Source: Micromonospora trifolii
Lineage (GTDB): Bacteria > Actinomycetota > Actinomycetes > Mycobacteriales > Micromonosporaceae
Assembly (NCBI RefSeq): GCF_022229005.1
Contig: NZ_JAKKFD010000027.1
Coordinates: 62,001 to 126,000 of the forward strand
Reading direction: 5' to 3'
DNA length: 64,000 nucleotides
Positions 44,214-52,508 of this stretch are shown piece after piece. The position numbers were made by a program, and so were the translations under genes. The stretch's first letter is position 1, and every line of letters begins with the position of its first letter. The notes under the pieces were generated by a model. That model did not search any database and was not told the DNA's origin. It worked only from the letters and a program-made list of their open reading frames with translations.

Positions 44214-45049
44214 CTCACCGTCGCGTCGACGAGCCAGCGCGAGATGGAGTACGCGGGCGGCAGTTGCGCCGGCAGCGCATCGAGGCCGAACCACTGAGCC
44301 CTGGTCAGCTCCCGCCCATCGACCACAGGTTCGGCCTTTGGGTCGGCGGCACGGGCGGTGAAGCCGGCGAGCAGCACACCCGGGCCGGAGATCGCCCACG
44401 GTTGGCTGCCGAAGTAGGCCAGCCGGTCGACGGGCAGCCCGACCTCCTCGCCGACCTCCCGGTGCACCGCCGCCTCAAGTGTCTCGCCGGCCTCGACGAA
44501 GCCGGCCACCAGCGCCCACAGCCCGGTCGGACCGGTGGCGTGCCGGACCAGCAGCAGCTCGTCAGCGTGCACGGGCGGGCCGGGCCGGGTGATCGCCACC
44601 AGCACGGCGGCGGAGAGCTGCATCGGCACGTACAGGCCGCAGTCGGGGCACTGGCGGGCGGTCTCGCCGGGCCGGTCAATCAGTTCCGCTCGGCAGGCGC
44701 CGCACCACCGGTGGGTACGCCGCCAGGTCAGCACCGCCAACGCCCGGCCGGCGAGCGTGGCGTGCGGCTCCGCTACCTCGGCGGCGAGCGACGCCCAGCC
44801 CCGCGCCCGGCCGGGAAGGTCGTCGGCGGTGGTCAGGTCGGCGCCCCAGGCGAGCACCCCGTCGAGCGTGCCCAGCGGCACCCACTCGGTGTCGGCGGGC
44901 AGGTCGGCGACCCGGAGGGGTTGGCCGTCGACGCCGGTCAGCAGCTTCGCCCCGGTCACCGGCAGGGCCAGGTCGCCGGGGCCGGGAGGTCGGCTCCGAT
45001 CGGCTCCCGGCAGGAACCCGCCGGGCGGCGCGGCCGGCGGGTCGGTCAC
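44198..45049 (-). CDS. nudC: NAD(+) diphosphatase (Nudix hydrolase)
   Basis: Hydrolyses NADH/NAD+ and can remove NAD caps from RNA. The 283-residue protein has a zinc ribbon (WCGACRAEL near 115 and CPDCGLY near 134), the Nudix box GFVEAGETLEAAVHREVGEEVG near 180-201 and the NudC signature SQPW near 213. The GTG at 45049 overlaps the upstream lipoprotein stop as GTGA. Length and motif order are standard. Confidence 0.95.
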   Translation of the reverse strand: MTDPPAAPPGGFLPGADRSRPPGPGDLALPVTGAKLLTGVDGQPLRVADLPADTEWVPLGTLDGVLAWGADLTTADDLPGRARGWASLAAEVAEPHATLAGRALAVLTWRRTHRWCGACRAELIDRPGETARQCPDCGLYVPMQLSAAVLVAITRPGPPVHADELLLVRHATGPTGLWALVAGFVEAGETLEAAVHREVGEEVGLPVDRLAYFGSQPWAISGPGVLLAGFTARAADPKAEPVVDGRELTRAQWFGLDALPAQLPPAYSISRWLVDATVSAGRR

Positions 45050-45741
45050 GAGCCGCCGGGGCGGCGGTCGACGACGTCGGCACCGGCGGGCGGTGCGAAC
45101 GCGCCCTCGTCGACGGTCGCGGAGTAGTTGCTCAGTGCCAGCTCCATCGGCTTGCCGTCGACCGGCCCGGTGAAGCTGCCGAGCACGCCCTCGGTGGTCA
45201 CGCAGGCGGTGAAGTCGCCGGACGACGAGCTCTGCACCGCGACGCAGGCGGCGTGGTGCCCCGCGACTGTGGTGTCACTCTGCTTGATGACCGCCTGTGG
45301 GTCGAGCGCGGCAGCGGTGAGCAGCCCGACCACCACCGGCGGCGTGACGAGGCCCTGCTGGTTGGCCTCGCCGAACAGCGTCACTGTGGGCCTGCTGCCC
45401 GGGGTGGGCGGGGTGACCAGCGTGCACTGCGGGCGGGCGCCGGTCGTCGTGCACCGGGTGATGGCCTCCGGGGTGACTGTGAGTCGACCGCCCGGATAGG
45501 TGTACGTGGATCGCGCCGGGTCCTGCGCCTGCACGATCGCGGCGCGCTGGCCGCCGGGCAACTGGTAGTCGGCCGAGTAGGTCAACTCCAGTGCCCGATC
45601 GAGCCGGGCGGCGAGGTCGTTGACGAGTTCCGAGCGGCCCATGGCGACTCCGGCGTCCTCGAATGTCTGACAGCCGGTGACCGTGAGCGACGCGATGACC
45701 GACACGGCGAGCATGCGGAGGGTGGTCGAGGCGGCGGGCAT
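45046..45741 (-). CDS. putative lipoprotein
   Basis: A 231-residue exported protein. The signal peptide ends with VTGC (lipobox-like, Cys at about residue 26). The mature part has four further cysteines (RCTTTGARPQC and HHAACVAV...FTACV) that may form disulfides, and no recognised domain. The ATG at 45741 is used; the open frame extends upstream without support. It is coupled to nudC by a GTGA overlap and divergent from eno. Confidence 0.75.
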   Translation of the reverse strand: MPAASTTLRMLAVSVIASLTVTGCQTFEDAGVAMGRSELVNDLAARLDRALELTYSADYQLPGGQRAAIVQAQDPARSTYTYPGGRLTVTPEAITRCTTTGARPQCTLVTPPTPGSRPTVTLFGEANQQGLVTPPVVVGLLTAAALDPQAVIKQSDTTVAGHHAACVAVQSSSSGDFTACVTTEGVLGSFTGPVDGKPMELALSNYSATVDEGAFAPPAGADVVDRRPGGS

Positions 45742-45954
45742 GGCGACCAGCCTGGTGGATCTGGTCCGCGCAGCGCAAACCCGTTGCCGGTTGACGCCCG
45801 GAAATCCGGGAATGTCCGTCAGCGCGGGGCGACCCGGGTGCGCGGGCGACGCCGTGCCCGTTCGCGTCGCCCGATACGCTGCGTTCAACACCTGCCTCAG
45901 CCGCACCGTCGCGGCCCACCCACGGACGTGATCACAACAACGAGGAGCGACTTA
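45742..45954 (+). promoter_or_regulatory. divergent promoter region lipoprotein/eno
   Basis: No gene. TACGCT at 45875-45880 is a candidate -10 for eno, like that before pckG. TTGACG at 45791-45796 is directly followed by the perfect inverted repeat CCCGGA-aa-TCCGGG (45797-45810). GAGGAG at 45942-45947 is the eno ribosome-binding site. Confidence 0.4.
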
Positions 45955-47238
45955 GTGGCAACCATCGAGGGAATCGTCGCCAGGGAGATTCTCGACTCGC
46001 GGGGCAACCCGACGGTCGAGGTCGAGGTCGGTCTGGACGACGGCACGGTAGCCCGCGCCGCCGTGCCGTCCGGCGCCTCCACCGGCGCCTTCGAGGCGAT
46101 CGAGCTGCGCGACGGTGACGCCGACCGCTACCAGGGCAAGGGCGTGGAGAAGGCGGTCTCCAACGTCGAAGACAAGATCGTCGACCAGATCATCGGGTAC
46201 GAGGCCAGCGAGCAGCGGCTGATCGACCAGAAGATGCTCGACATCGACGGCACGGAGAGCAAGTCGGAGCTGGGCGCGAACGCCATCCTCGGGGTCTCCC
46301 TGGCGGTGGCGAAGGCCGCTGCCGGCAGCGCCGAGCTGAGCCTCTTCCGCTACCTGGGCGGTCCGAACGCGCACCTCCTGCCCGTGCCGATGATGAACAT
46401 CCTCAACGGTGGCGCGCACGCCGACTCGAACGTCGACATCCAGGAGTTCATGATCGCGCCGATCGGCGCGCCCACCTTCCGGGAGGCGCTGCGCTCGGGC
46501 GCGGAGGTCTACCACGCGCTGAAGTCGGTGCTGAAGAAGAAGGGCCTCTCCACCGGGCTCGGCGACGAGGGTGGCTTCGCGCCGAACCTGCCGACGAACG
46601 CGGCGGCCCTGGACCTGATCGCCGAGGCGGTCGAGAAGGCCGGTTACCGGCTCGGCAGCGACATCGTGTTCGCGCTCGACGTGGCCGCCACGGAGTTCTT
46701 CGACAACGGCACCTACACGTTCGAGGGCGCCGCGAAGTCCGCCGAGGACATGAGCACCTACTACACGAAGCTGGCCGACGAGTACCCGATCGTGTCGATC
46801 GAGGACCCGCTGGCCGAGGACGACTGGAGCGGCTGGCAGACGCTGACCGCCTCGATCGGCGACCGGGTGCAGATCGTCGGTGACGACCTGTTCGTGACCA
46901 ACCCGCAGCGCATCGCCCGCGGCATCGCGGAGAAGTCGGCGAACGCGGTTCTCGTCAAGGTCAACCAGATCGGCTCGCTGACCGAGACGCTGGACGCGGT
47001 GGACCTGGCCCACCGGGCCGGCTTCAAGTGCATGATGAGCCACCGCTCCGGCGAGACCGAGGACACCACCATCGCCGACCTGGCGGTGGCCACCGGCTGC
47101 GGCCAGATCAAGACTGGCGCCCCGGCCCGTTCGGACCGTGTCGCCAAGTACAACCAGCTGCTCCGGATCGAGGAGGAGCTGGCCGACGCGGCGCGCTACG
47201 CCGGCGCTGGCGCGTTCCCGCGCTACCGTTCGGCCTGA
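45955..47238 (+). CDS. eno: enolase
   Basis: Interconverts 2-phosphoglycerate and phosphoenolpyruvate. The 427-residue sequence starts VATIEGIVAREILDSRGNPT; the catalytic loop SGASTGAFEA is near residue 40, metal ligands lie in FALDVAATEF (near 241), SIEDPLAEDDW (near 283) and VGDDLFVTN (near 309), and SHRSGETEDTTIADL is near 362. The GTG at 45955 has GAGGAG 7-12 nt upstream. It heads a conserved string with the FtsB-like protein, DUF501 and ppx. Confidence 0.99.
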   Translation: MATIEGIVAREILDSRGNPTVEVEVGLDDGTVARAAVPSGASTGAFEAIELRDGDADRYQGKGVEKAVSNVEDKIVDQIIGYEASEQRLIDQKMLDIDGTESKSELGANAILGVSLAVAKAAAGSAELSLFRYLGGPNAHLLPVPMMNILNGGAHADSNVDIQEFMIAPIGAPTFREALRSGAEVYHALKSVLKKKGLSTGLGDEGGFAPNLPTNAAALDLIAEAVEKAGYRLGSDIVFALDVAATEFFDNGTYTFEGAAKSAEDMSTYYTKLADEYPIVSIEDPLAEDDWSGWQTLTASIGDRVQIVGDDLFVTNPQRIARGIAEKSANAVLVKVNQIGSLTETLDAVDLAHRAGFKCMMSHRSGETEDTTIADLAVATGCGQIKTGAPARSDRVAKYNQLLRIEEELADAARYAGAGAFPRYRSA

Positions 47239-47270
47239 GACGCACGAAGCCTCGGGGGAGGGGTGTGACG

Positions 47271-47909
47271 ATGCAGCAGCGCCGCACACCGGGTGGTCAG
47301 CGTCCCGCCCGCCGGCCGGGTCAGTCCGGTCGGCCGGGCGGCGGGCGCGCCACGCGGGGATCGGTCCGGGAGGCCGGCGTACGCGCCGAGCCGCGCGCCG
47401 CCGGCCGTGCGCCGGGTGCTGCCCGCGGCGCCGAAGGCGTGCGCTCCGCGAATCGTCCCGCCGCCGCTCGGCGTACCGCCGCCGCTGGTGCCGTGAAACG
47501 GCTCGCCGCACCCAACCCCCGTCGCTTCACCGGCAGGGCCACGGTGCTCTTCGCGGTCCTGATCGCGCTCGCTCTGGCCTACACGTATCCGGTCCGGGTC
47601 TACCTGGACCAGCAGGCCGACATCGAGCGGATGGAGGCGGCCCAGGCGGTGCAGGAGCGGGAGATCGCCAAGCTCGCCGCCGAGGCCGCCAACTGGAAAG
47701 ACCCCGAGTACATCAAGACGCAGGCCCGGGAGCGGTTCTTCATGGGCCGGCCCGGGGAGAAGATGATGGTGGTGCTGCACGACCCGGAGGGCGCCGCCCG
47801 GGACGCCGGGAAGTCGGCCGGTTCGGCCCCGCCGGCCGGGCCGGTGACCTGGTACGACACGCTCTGGTCGAGCGTGCGGGCTGCGGACAGCCAGCAGCCG
47901 GGCCAGTGA
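47271..47909 (+). CDS. FtsB/DivIC-like septum formation initiator
   Basis: A 212-residue bitopic membrane protein of the divisome. The first 85 residues are very Arg/Ala/Gly/Pro-rich and cytoplasmic. One membrane helix (about 92-110) is followed by a coiled coil (DQQADIERMEAAQAVQEREIAKL) and the family motif DPEYIKTQARERFFMGRPGE near 143-162. The ATG at 47271 has GGGGGAGGGG 7-17 nt upstream. Position after eno equals that of M. tuberculosis Rv1024. Confidence 0.88.
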   Translation: MQQRRTPGGQRPARRPGQSGRPGGGRATRGSVREAGVRAEPRAAGRAPGAARGAEGVRSANRPAAARRTAAAGAVKRLAAPNPRRFTGRATVLFAVLIALALAYTYPVRVYLDQQADIERMEAAQAVQEREIAKLAAEAANWKDPEYIKTQARERFFMGRPGEKMMVVLHDPEGAARDAGKSAGSAPPAGPVTWYDTLWSSVRAADSQQPGQ

Positions 47910-47934
47910 TCCACCGACCAGCACACCAGGAGAG

Positions 47935-48501
47935 ATGGGCACCGTGACTGTCGTACCACCGTCGGAGCCGGCGGCGGATTCCGTTCCCCTGCCGCAGCGC
48001 GAGCCGGCCACCGAGGCCGACCTGGCCGCGGTGGCCGCGCAGCTCGGCCGGACGCCCCGGGGCACCCGGGCGGTGGCCCACCGGTGCCCGTGTGGCCTCC
48101 CCGACGTGGTGGAGACGACCCCCCGCCTCGCCGACGGCACCCCGTTTCCGACGCTCTACTACCTGACCTGCCCCCGGGCCACAGCGGCGTGCAGCCGGCT
48201 GGAGTCGGCGGGGCTGATGAAGGAGATGGCGGACCGGCTGACGACGGACCCGGAGTTGGCCGCCCACTACCGCGCCGCGCACGAGGACTACCTCACCCGC
48301 CGGGAGGCGATCGGTGAGGTGCCGGAGATCGCCGGCATCTCGGCCGGCGGAATGCCGGGCCGGGTGAAGTGCCTGCACGTGCACCTGGGTCACGCGCTGG
48401 GTGCCGGCCCCGGGGTGAACCCGTTCGGCGACGAGACGTTGGAGCTGGTCGAGCCCTGGTGGTCGGCGGGGCCGTGCGTGGACGTGCCGGCGGACGAATG
48501 A
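47935..48501 (+). CDS. DUF501 family protein
   Basis: A 188-residue soluble protein. Cysteine/histidine pairs typical of DUF501 are seen: HRCPCGLPDVVETTPRL near 49-65, YYLTCPRATAACSRLESAG near 76-94 and GRVKCLHVHLGHALGAGPGVNP near 142. These may bind metal. AGGAGAG precedes the ATG at 47935. Function of the family is unknown; it is consistently next to eno and ppx in actinobacteria. Its stop overlaps the next start as ATGA. Confidence 0.9.
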   Translation: MGTVTVVPPSEPAADSVPLPQREPATEADLAAVAAQLGRTPRGTRAVAHRCPCGLPDVVETTPRLADGTPFPTLYYLTCPRATAACSRLESAGLMKEMADRLTTDPELAAHYRAAHEDYLTRREAIGEVPEIAGISAGGMPGRVKCLHVHLGHALGAGPGVNPFGDETLELVEPWWSAGPCVDVPADE

Positions 48502-49034
48502 GCGCGCACATCGGGTCCTCGGCACCCGAGAGTCAGATCCTGGTGCGGCGGGCCCGCACCGGGGACGTGCGGAGCATCCGGCGGCTGGTCGACACCTACA
48601 CCGACGACCGGCGGCTGTTGAGCAAGGCCACAGTCACCCTCTTCGAGGACGTGCAGGAGTTCCGGGTGGCGGTCCGGGCCGAGGACGACGCCGTGGTGGG
48701 CTGCGGTGCGCTGCACGTGATGTGGGAGGACCTGGCCGAGATCCGTACGGTGGCGGTGGATCCGTCCTGCCAGGGCCGGCGGATCGGCCACCGGCTGGTC
48801 GGTGAGCTGATCGACTCGGCCCGGGAGTTGGGTGTGGCACGGATCTTCGTGCTCACCTTTGAGACCCGGTTCTTCGGCTCGTTCGGTTTCCGGGAGATCG
48901 ACGGCGCCCCGGTGCCGCAGCCGGTCTACGAGCAGCTGCTGCTCTCATACGACGAGGGTGTCGCCCAGTTCCTGGACCTGGAGCGGGTGAAGCCGAACAC
49001 GCTGGGCAACACCCGGATGCTGCTGCGTCTCTGA
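48498..49034 (+). CDS. argA: amino-acid N-acetyltransferase (N-acetylglutamate synthase, GNAT type)
   Basis: A 178-residue GNAT acetyltransferase matching, as I recall it, the mycobacterial ArgA Rv2747 along its length: VRRARTGDVRSIRRLVDTY, VVGCGALHVMWEDLAEIRT, AVDPSCQGRRIGHRLV (acetyl-CoA P-loop) and VKPNTLGNTRMLL near the C-terminus. It should acetylate glutamate (or glutamine) for arginine biosynthesis. The ATG at 48498 overlaps the DUF501 stop. Its place inside the eno-ppx string, away from arginine genes, is notable. Confidence 0.85.
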   Translation: MSAHIGSSAPESQILVRRARTGDVRSIRRLVDTYTDDRRLLSKATVTLFEDVQEFRVAVRAEDDAVVGCGALHVMWEDLAEIRTVAVDPSCQGRRIGHRLVGELIDSARELGVARIFVLTFETRFFGSFGFREIDGAPVPQPVYEQLLLSYDEGVAQFLDLERVKPNTLGNTRMLLRL

Positions 49035-49130
49035 TCAGGCCTTGCGGGGGTGGGCGGCGAAGAACTCCCACATCAGGTCGGTGGCGGACAGCCCGGCGGA
49101 GGATGCGGCGAGTTGGCCCGTCGTCGGGGT
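49035..49130 (-). pseudogene. possible C-terminal remnant of a PHB-depolymerase-type esterase
   Basis: The minus strand ends in SATDLMWEFFAAHPRKA and a stop at 49035. This resembles the last helix of alpha/beta-hydrolase esterases of the poly(3-hydroxybutyrate) depolymerase type. About 30 codons upstream the likeness is lost and the frame becomes antisense of ppx. It is adjacent to the argA stop with no gap. Confidence 0.35.
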
Positions 49131-49210
49131 TGTTGCGGGGCTCGTCGGGCGACCCGGGCGAGCCGTGGCCCACTGCCAACCAAGCCGCCGGGTGGCCGCC
49201 CGTCCTGCCG

Positions 49211-49216
49211 TAAGGT
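49211..49216 (+). promoter_or_regulatory. -10 element of probable leaderless promoter (ppx)
   Basis: TAAGGT, then 7 nt, then the GTG at 49224; no Shine-Dalgarno. Confidence 0.4.
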
Positions 49217-49223
49217 TGCTGCC

Positions 49224-50165
49224 GTGACGACGCGTGTGGCGGCCATCGACTGCGGGACCAACTCGATCCGACTGCTGGTCGCGGACCTGCCCGACGCCTC
49301 GGCCGGGCCGCAGGCGCCGCTGGTCGACCTGACCCGGCGGATGGAGATCGTCCGGTTGGGGCAGGGCGTGGACCGCACCGGCCGACTGGCGCCGGAGGCG
49401 ATCGAGCGGACCCGGGTGGCGTTGGCGTCGTACGCCGCCGACATCGAGAAGCTGGGTGCGCAGCGGGTGCGGATGTGTGCCACCTCGGCTTCCCGCGATG
49501 CCGCCAACGCCGCCGAATTCACCGAGATGGTGCAGGTCACCCTCGGTGTCGCGCCCGAGGTGGTCAGCGGCGACGAGGAGGCCCGGCTGTCGTTCACCGG
49601 CGCGGTGCGCGGGCTGCCCGCTGACGCGAAGGAGCCCTTCCTGGTCGTCGACATCGGTGGTGGTTCCACCGAGTTCGTGGTCGGTGGCCGGGCCGCCGGG
49701 GTGCGGTCGGCGATCTCGGTGGACATCGGCTGCGTCCGGATGACCGAGCGGCATCTGCCCGGCGACCCGCCGACGCCCGAGCAGGTCGCGGCGGCGCAGG
49801 CCGACATCGCGGCGGCCGTGGACCGGGCGCTCGCCGTGGTGCCCGGTCGCGAGGCGGCCACCCTGGTCGGCCTCGCCGGGTCGGTCACCACAGTGGTGGC
49901 CCTGGCGCAGGGCCTTCGGGAGTACGACCCGGAGCGCATCCACCACGCCCGGGTGTCCTACGACGAGGTCGCCCGGGTGACCGCGGAGCTGCTGGGTCAG
50001 ACCCGTGCGCAGCGGTTGGCGAACCCGGTGATGCACCCGGGCCGGGCCGACGTGATCGGCGCGGGCGCGCTGGTGCTTCGTGTGATCATGGAGCGGGCCG
50101 GGATGCCGTCGGTGGTCGCCTCGGAGCACGACATCCTCGACGGCATCGCCTGGAGCCTCCAGTAA
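49224..50165 (+). CDS. ppx: Ppx/GppA family exopolyphosphatase
   Basis: Hydrolyses polyphosphate or pppGpp. The 313-residue protein shows the ASKHA-fold motifs: AIDCGTNSIRLLVAD at 6-20, VVSGDEEARLSF near 113, FLVVDIGGGSTEFVVG near 139 and GLAGSVTTVVALA near 218. It is the short actinobacterial form without the C-terminal HD-like domain, equivalent to M. tuberculosis Rv1026 (Ppx2). It ends the eno-led string but seems to have its own start signal. Confidence 0.93.
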   Translation: MTTRVAAIDCGTNSIRLLVADLPDASAGPQAPLVDLTRRMEIVRLGQGVDRTGRLAPEAIERTRVALASYAADIEKLGAQRVRMCATSASRDAANAAEFTEMVQVTLGVAPEVVSGDEEARLSFTGAVRGLPADAKEPFLVVDIGGGSTEFVVGGRAAGVRSAISVDIGCVRMTERHLPGDPPTPEQVAAAQADIAAAVDRALAVVPGREAATLVGLAGSVTTVVALAQGLREYDPERIHHARVSYDEVARVTAELLGQTRAQRLANPVMHPGRADVIGAGALVLRVIMERAGMPSVVASEHDILDGIAWSLQ

Positions 50166-50186
50166 GCCACCCGCGCTGGCGGGCTT

Positions 50187-50261
50187 GATCAACTCGCCTT
50201 CATTGAAACCGCGGTGTCCGGCCGCCTCAGATGCCCCGACTTCCTGAAAACCGAGTCGATC
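50187..50261. repeat. degenerate intergenic inverted repeat, copy f
   Basis: GATCAACTCG (50187-50196) pairs with CGAGTCGATC (50252-50261) at 9 of 10 positions, with weaker matches further in. It looks like an eroded relative of the GATC-type elements. A small CCCGC/GCGGG hairpin after the ppx stop lies just before it. Confidence 0.4.
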
Positions 50262-50352
50262 ACCGCCCGGCGCACCCCGGTGCACCCCGTGCCCGGTGCC
50301 CGCGCACCCCGCGCACCGCCCCCCGTCATCCATGCGTGTCGTGGCGGGTTCG

Positions 50353-50390
50353 TTGACGCTACTTCGCATTACGCAGTAGTGTGCAATGCG
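50353..50390 (+). promoter_or_regulatory. padR promoter and operator
   Basis: TTGACG at 50353-50358, 18 nt, and TAGTGT at 50377-50382, 7 nt before the GTG at 50390 (leaderless). Overlapping it are CATTAC-gca-GTAGTG (50367-50381), and an outer pair CGCATT (50365-50370)/AATGCG (50385-50390). This fits an autoregulated PadR operator. Confidence 0.65.
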
Positions 50391-50722
50391 TGGACACCAC
50401 ACAGTTGCTGAAGGGCGTGCTCGATCTGGCCGTCCTGGCCGTGCTCCGAGAGGAGGACGGTTACGGTTACGACATCCTGCGCCGGCTGCGCGAGGCCGGC
50501 CTGGAGGAGGTCGGTGACGCCTCGGTCTACGGGACCCTGCGCCGCCTCTTCGCCGCCGGCCTGCTCACCACCTACGTCGTGCCGAGCGAATCCGGGCCGC
50601 ACCGCAAGTACTACTCACTCAACGCCGCGGGGCGTGACCAGCTGACGCGCTCCGGCAAGCTCTGGCGCTCGTTCGCCACCACAATGGACAGTCTGCTCGA
50701 CGATCGGGGGATGGCGGCATGA
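50390..50722 (+). CDS. PadR family transcriptional regulator
   Basis: A 110-residue winged-helix protein. The recognition region DGYGYDILRRLREAGLEEVGDASVYGTLRRL (PadR signature GYGYDI and SVYGTLRRLF) covers about 24-54, with the wing at SESGPHRKYYSLNAAGR. The GTG at 50390 directly follows a promoter with overlapping palindromes. Its stop overlaps the start of the next gene as ATGA, forming the common PadR-HAAS membrane protein module in which the regulator controls its own operon. Confidence 0.93.
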   Translation: MDTTQLLKGVLDLAVLAVLREEDGYGYDILRRLREAGLEEVGDASVYGTLRRLFAAGLLTTYVVPSESGPHRKYYSLNAAGRDQLTRSGKLWRSFATTMDSLLDDRGMAA

Positions 50723-51729
50723 CCGTCGCGGAGCAGGAGATCACCGACTATGTGGCGCGGGTCCGGGCCGCTCTGGCCGACCTACCGCCCGGGCAACGCG
50801 ACGAGCTGACCGAGGATCTCGCCGACCACCTCACCGAGGTCGCCGCCGAGTCCGAGGGCACCCTGGTCGAGCGGTTGGGCGAGCCCGAGACGTACGCCGC
50901 CGAGCTGCGCGCCGCAGCCGGCGCCGCTCCGGGCAGCGGGCGCAACCTCGACCAGCGCGTGGCGAGCGCGATGGCTCGGGTCCGCGGCCGGCTGCGCGCC
51001 ATGGACACCCGTCTCGGCCCGCCCCTGGGGTACGAGACGGCCAGCGACTTCCTCCGACTGTTGCGCCCGGCCTGGTGGGTGCTGCGCGGCTATCTGGCGG
51101 CGATGCTGGTCACTGTGGTCACCACCGGTGGCGAGTTCGGGCTGCTGCCCCGGTTCGGCGGTGAGCTGCTCGCCGGCCTGATCATGCTGATCGGCTTCGT
51201 GCTCGGCTCCATCTGGATCGGTCGCCGTTCGGCCCGGCTGACCCGCTGGCCGCGCTCGGTGGTGCAGGTTTCCAGCGCGGTGCTGGTGGTCTTCGCGCTC
51301 GCGGGGCTGGTCGACGCGGAGGACGGGCGTGACAACGACTACTACTACGACCAGACCTCGGTCGACAGCCAGTACAGCCAGATCCGGGACGTCTTCGTCT
51401 ACGACGGTGAGGGCCGGCTGGTAGAGAACGCCCGGCTCTTCGACCAGAACGGCAATCCGATCCGGCTCGGCTACCACCCGGACTGCCCGAGCCCGCTCGA
51501 CGTCTATGGCCAGCCGTTGCTGCGGCCGTACCCGTACTGCCCGGAGCAGGCTCCCTTTGGGCCTCGCGGCCCGGGGGCGCCTCTCCTGCCGGCGTCACCC
51601 ACGACCACGCCGAACCCGAGCAGCACCGCCGGCTTGACCGGAACGCCGATGCCAACGGCCACCGGCCAGCCCACGGCGGGCCCGAGCGCGATGCCGAGCG
51701 GCATACCGACCCCCACCCCGACGCGCTGA
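50719..51729 (+). CDS. HAAS/DUF1700-type membrane protein with proline-rich tail
   Basis: A 336-residue protein. The N-terminal helical HAAS-like domain (about 1-70: LPPGQRDELTEDLADHLTEVAAE) is followed by three membrane helices (about 118-205), an exterior part with a DYYYDQTSVDSQYSQ segment and two or three cysteines (PDCPSPLD, YPYCPEQ), and a Pro/Thr-rich tail of about 60 residues. HAAS domains act with PadR regulators as anti-repressor-like partners. The ATG overlaps padR. The exterior half has no known family. Confidence 0.82.
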   Translation: MTVAEQEITDYVARVRAALADLPPGQRDELTEDLADHLTEVAAESEGTLVERLGEPETYAAELRAAAGAAPGSGRNLDQRVASAMARVRGRLRAMDTRLGPPLGYETASDFLRLLRPAWWVLRGYLAAMLVTVVTTGGEFGLLPRFGGELLAGLIMLIGFVLGSIWIGRRSARLTRWPRSVVQVSSAVLVVFALAGLVDAEDGRDNDYYYDQTSVDSQYSQIRDVFVYDGEGRLVENARLFDQNGNPIRLGYHPDCPSPLDVYGQPLLRPYPYCPEQAPFGPRGPGAPLLPASPTTTPNPSSTAGLTGTPMPTATGQPTAGPSAMPSGIPTPTPTR

Positions 51730-51800
51730 GCCACAGTGTGTGAACTGGATCATGCAGTTGAAGCTGGGAAATAGCTGAACGGACGAGGCGAGCGGGACGG

Positions 51801-51827
51801 CACCGTAAATCAATGATCGTTACGGTG
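51801..51827 (+). promoter_or_regulatory. inverted repeat upstream of TM protein gene
   Basis: CACCGTAA (51801-51808) and TTACGGTG (51820-51827) are exact complements around an AT-rich 11-nt centre, 35 nt before the GTG at 51862. The AT content is atypical here, so an operator is as likely as an RNA hairpin. Confidence 0.5.
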
Positions 51828-51861
51828 TCGTCTGCTCATCAACCCCTCGGAAGGAACCCCA

Positions 51862-52455
51862 GTGCCAGAGCAGGTCGCACCGCCCCCCGCGCCCGACGCC
51901 GCAACCCCTGAGCCGGCCGTCGAGACGCCGCAAGCGGCCGCGCCGCAGCAGGCCAAGCCCGAGTCGGCCGCCGAGACGCCGCAACCTGCCGCGCCGCAGC
52001 AGCAGCAGCCGGCCGAGTCGGAGCCGGCCGTCGAGACGCCCCAGCCGGCCGAGCCGAAGGCGGAGAAGTCCGGTGCGAAGAAGGCCCTCGGCATCGTCGG
52101 GGCGATCCTCGCCGTCCTCGTCGTCGCCGGCCTGAAGTTCGGCGTCGTCTCGGCGATCGGCAACTACTTCAACAAGGACGAGACCGCGGCCGCCAAGACC
52201 GGCGACTGCATCGCCGAGCTGCCCGAGGTCACCGGCACCGAGCAGGAGGAGGTCGACGGCGCCAAGGTCGTCGAGTGCACCTCCACCGACGCGGCGTACA
52301 ACGTGGTCGGTCGGTTGGACGGCCAGAGCGAGGCTCAGGCCAAGGCCGACACCACCTGCACCCAGTTCTTCAAGGAGAGCGAGGAGGGGTACGTCTTCTC
52401 CAGCATCGAGCCGGGCAAGACGGGCTACGTGCTCTGCCTGACCAAGAAGGTCTGA
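51862..52455 (+). CDS. single-pass membrane protein with proline-rich N-terminus
   Basis: A 197-residue protein. Residues 1-72 are a disordered Pro/Ala/Glu region with repeats of (P)AVETPQ. A membrane helix (about 76-98) precedes an exterior domain with three cysteines (GDCIAELPE, VVECTSTDA, TTCTQFF, plus YVLCLTKKV), likely disulfide-bonded. This layout resembles LppU/SCO3897-type proteins. The GTG at 51862 has GGAAGG 7-12 nt upstream. A strong terminator follows. Function unknown. Confidence 0.8.
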   Translation: MPEQVAPPPAPDAATPEPAVETPQAAAPQQAKPESAAETPQPAAPQQQQPAESEPAVETPQPAEPKAEKSGAKKALGIVGAILAVLVVAGLKFGVVSAIGNYFNKDETAAAKTGDCIAELPEVTGTEQEEVDGAKVVECTSTDAAYNVVGRLDGQSEAQAKADTTCTQFFKESEEGYVFSSIEPGKTGYVLCLTKKV

Positions 52456-52475
52456 CCGCAGCGACAGCGCGGTAT

Positions 52476-52508
52476 CGACGGCGGCGGGAACAGACCCCGC
52501 CGCCGTCG
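52476..52508 (+). terminator. strong hairpin terminator
   Basis: A 13-bp perfect stem CGACGGCGGCGGG/CCCGCCGCCGTCG with a 7-nt loop. Confidence 0.8.
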
